The notes under the pieces were generated by a model. It was not told where the DNA came from, did no database searches, and saw only the letters and a program-made list of their open reading frames with translations. From Variovorax jilinensis (GTDB taxonomy: Bacteria > Pseudomonadota > Gammaproteobacteria > Burkholderiales > Burkholderiaceae_C), in contig NZ_JASZYQ010000004.1 in the NCBI RefSeq assembly GCF_030316885.1, forward strand, positions 186,001-250,000: DNA of 64,000 nt. Reading direction: 5' to 3'. Of the stretch, positions 62,449 to 64,000 are shown one piece after another; position 1 is the first letter of the stretch, and every line of letters starts with the position of its first letter. A program made the position numbers and the translations under genes.

Positions 62449-63529
62449 ACCCGGCCATCGCGACGGCAGCCCGGCACTCGTGGCACTCGGCAGCGCGGTC
62501 TGCGCGGCGCTGCTGGTGCTGTCCGGCTGCGCCAGCGGCCCGCGCGGTGGTCGCGACGGCGCCGCTGCCAATCCACCCTCGAACCTGAGCCAGGTGCCCG
62601 ATGCCGAGCCACGCATCGAAACGCTGCGCAGCAGCGGCGGCACCAGCAAGCCCTACGTGGTGCTGGGCCGCTCCTACACGCCGATCACCGACGACCGGCC
62701 CCTGCGCGAAAGCGGCCTGGCCTCGTGGTACGGCACCAAGTTCCATGGCCAGCCCACCGCGAGCGGCGAGCCCTACGACATGTACGCGATGACGGCCGCG
62801 CACAAGACGCTGCCGCTGCCGAGCTACGTGCGGGTGCGCAATCCCGCCAACGGGCGCGAGGCGATCGTGCGCGTGAACGACCGCGGCCCCTTCCACGACG
62901 ACCGCGTCATCGACCTCAGCTACACCGCTGCGCTCAAGCTCGACCTGCTGCGCGGCGTCGGGCCGGTGGAGATCGAGCGCATCACCAACGAGGACATCCG
63001 AACGGGCGCCTGGCGGCGTGGCGAGGTGCCGGTGGTTGCGGCAGCACAGGTGCCGGCGGCGACGGCGGGCCCTGAAGCCGCGGCCGGCGCGGTGGTGGTG
63101 CCCTCCACCCTGACCTCGCCGGTGGTCGCGAGTTCGCGCTTCGACGCCATGCAGATCACGGCGCTGCCACCGATGGCGCCTTTGGCGCCGGTGTCACCGG
63201 CGGCGTCGGCCCCGGCGCAGCCCCTCTCGTCGACGCAGACGCCCGCGGCGGCCCCACCCGCGCCGCGCTCAGGCGTCGCGATGCAATCCGCCACGCCGGG
63301 CTTCTGGGTCCAGATCGGCGCCTTCAGCCAGGCCGAAGGCGCGCAGCGCTTCCAGCAGCAGGTGGCGAGCGCGATGCCGCCGCTGGCCGGCAGCCTCAAT
63401 GTGTTCAGCGAAGGCGGCACGCATCGCGTGCAATCGGGGCCCTATGCCTCGCGCGAGCAGGCGCGCGATTCGGCCGAGCAGTTCCGCAACGGGCTCAGGC
63501 TCGCGCCCGTGATCGTCGAGCGGCGCTGA
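62441..63529 (+). CDS. rlpA: Septal ring lytic transglycosylase RlpA
   Basis: A 362-aa lipoprotein (signal VALGSAVCAALLVLSGC, lipid Cys near 29). The double-psi barrel domain (about 85-175) shows GLASWYGTKFHGQPTASGE and NDRGPFHDDRVIDLSYTAA with the catalytic residues. A Pro/Ala-rich linker (190-280) leads to a C-terminal SPOR domain (about 285-360, FWVQIGAFSQAEGAQRF) that binds denuded glycan at the septum. The start is inferred as TTG at 62441, overlapping the glnE stop by eight bases; a GTG inside the signal is an alternative. Confidence 0.93.
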   Translation: MAEPGHRDGSPALVALGSAVCAALLVLSGCASGPRGGRDGAAANPPSNLSQVPDAEPRIETLRSSGGTSKPYVVLGRSYTPITDDRPLRESGLASWYGTKFHGQPTASGEPYDMYAMTAAHKTLPLPSYVRVRNPANGREAIVRVNDRGPFHDDRVIDLSYTAALKLDLLRGVGPVEIERITNEDIRTGAWRRGEVPVVAAAQVPAATAGPEAAAGAVVVPSTLTSPVVASSRFDAMQITALPPMAPLAPVSPAASAPAQPLSSTQTPAAAPPAPRSGVAMQSATPGFWVQIGAFSQAEGAQRFQQQVASAMPPLAGSLNVFSEGGTHRVQSGPYASREQARDSAEQFRNGLRLAPVIVERR

Positions 63530-63593
63530 GACGCGCCGTCAGGCAAAGAGGCCGGGCGAGCGAAGGGCCTGCACGAATGGACGCGAGGGGCCC

Positions 63594-64000
63594 TCAGGCG
63601 CCCTGGTAGGCGGGCGCCGGGCCCAGCGAGGCAGCCAGTTCCTTGCGGTAGCGGTTGAGCTCCTGCACGGTCTTGAAGCTGCGGTTCATCAGCAGGCTCA
63701 GGTTGTGCAGGATGCGCTCGCCGACCTTGGTCTCCCAGGTGGCATCGAACTTGATCTGCTTGTCGAGCCAGTGCTCGAGCCAATCGGGATCGGGCACGCG
63801 GCTCTGGATCGTGTCGTTCGGGAACAGCGCCTTGTTGACGTGCAGGTTGGTCGGATGCAGCGCCTGCGCGGTGCGGCGCGCGCTGGCCATCAGCACGCCC
63901 ACCTTGGTGAAGGCCGAGCGGGCCTCGTCACCGAACTTCTCCATGGCGCGCTTCATGTAGCGCAGGTAGGCGCCGCCGTGGCGGGCCTCGTCCTGGCTCA
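63594..64000 (-). CDS. Ferritin-like protein, N-terminus cut by window edge
   Basis: The C-terminal 134 residues are visible; the reading frame stays open to the edge, so an apparent start at 63956 is internal. The first visible residues SQDEARHGGAYLRYMK include ExxH (EARH), the di-iron ligand pair of ferritin-like and acyl-ACP-desaturase-like helices, followed by long amphipathic helices (LDKQIKFDATWETKVGERIL). Function unknown; a di-iron oxidase or demethoxy-type hydroxylase is possible. It converges with rlpA after 64 bases. Confidence 0.75.
   Translation of the reverse strand, partial: SQDEARHGGAYLRYMKRAMEKFGDEARSAFTKVGVLMASARRTAQALHPTNLHVNKALFPNDTIQSRVPDPDWLEHWLDKQIKFDATWETKVGERILHNLSLLMNRSFKTVQELNRYRKELAASLGPAPAYQGA

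Noticed and set aside
63594..63956. A complete 120-aa gene starting at ATG 63956
   Set aside because: The frame continues to the window edge with a conserved-looking DEARHGGAYLRY stretch, so the gene is truncated rather than starting there.
1..64000. tRNA, rRNA, CRISPR, insertion sequence or prophage
   Set aside because: No cloverleaf with CCA-type ends, no direct-repeat/spacer array, no transposase or phage structural gene was seen, although tRNA detection by eye is limited.

Overview
The window is high-GC (roughly two thirds G+C) chromosomal DNA from a betaproteobacterium. Protein-level similarity and gene order point to Comamonadaceae, most likely Variovorax or a close relative; this is recognition from memory and was not searched. 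Nearly all of it is tightly packed housekeeping and metabolic genes. I see no insertion sequence, prophage, CRISPR array, tRNA or rRNA, and no gap between genes longer than about 235 bases. Several genes appear to use TTG or GTG starts, often overlapping the previous stop codon.

Layout. 1-7440: an aromatic catabolic operon on the minus strand (beta-lactamase-fold protein, FAD monooxygenase, DUF2783 small protein, hmgA, fahA, then a DUF1622 membrane protein and a partial outer-membrane barrel), with a divergent IclR-type regulator. The flavoprotein plus a 71-aa protein immediately before hmgA-fahA looks like a 3-hydroxyphenylacetate 6-hydroxylase (MhaA/MhaB) feeding homogentisate cleavage. 7474-10820: a DUF1800/DUF1501 pair. 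10996-14962: pyrF, a uracil-DNA-glycosylase-like gene, rimI, tsaB and an EamA exporter. 15040-18157: dacB (PBP4) and a secreted alpha/beta-hydrolase lipoprotein. 18206-29114: purE-purK-tsaC and pgk-pyk-fba-purC, separated by four genes (thioredoxin/TPR chaperone, META lipoprotein, Crp-type and LuxR-type regulators). 29224-35392: azlCD, fmt, a small lipoprotein, def, then divergently a LysM protein, dprA and smg.

35409-41155: a DUF1631 protein and the yajC-secD-secF operon. 41389-45680: a fused indolepyruvate ferredoxin oxidoreductase divergent from an Lrp/AsnC regulator; the region between them holds four GTTCT boxes exactly 11 bp apart. 45687-49704: an MFS exporter, a 90-aa orphan, a hydroxypyruvate/2-oxo-tetronate isomerase and an L-threonate-dehydrogenase-like enzyme. 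49720-51868: mltA, two tiny membrane proteins and an OmpA-family lipoprotein. 51924-55458: a FixJ-like response regulator with a PAS sensor kinase, then a nitrilase. 55491-63529: yhdP divergent from glnE-rlpA. The right edge cuts a ferritin-like gene.

The main metabolic themes are aromatic compound and amino-acid breakdown through homogentisate, lower glycolysis joined to purine synthesis, and envelope biogenesis (SecDF, RlpA, MltA, PBP4, YhdP, OmpA-like). I found no obviously new multi-gene system. The best leads are the MhaAB-like module with its metal-motif-deficient beta-lactamase-fold partner, the helically phased GTTCT array, the inverted repeat that contains two convergent stop codons, and the overlapping divergent start codons of mltA and a 52-aa membrane protein.
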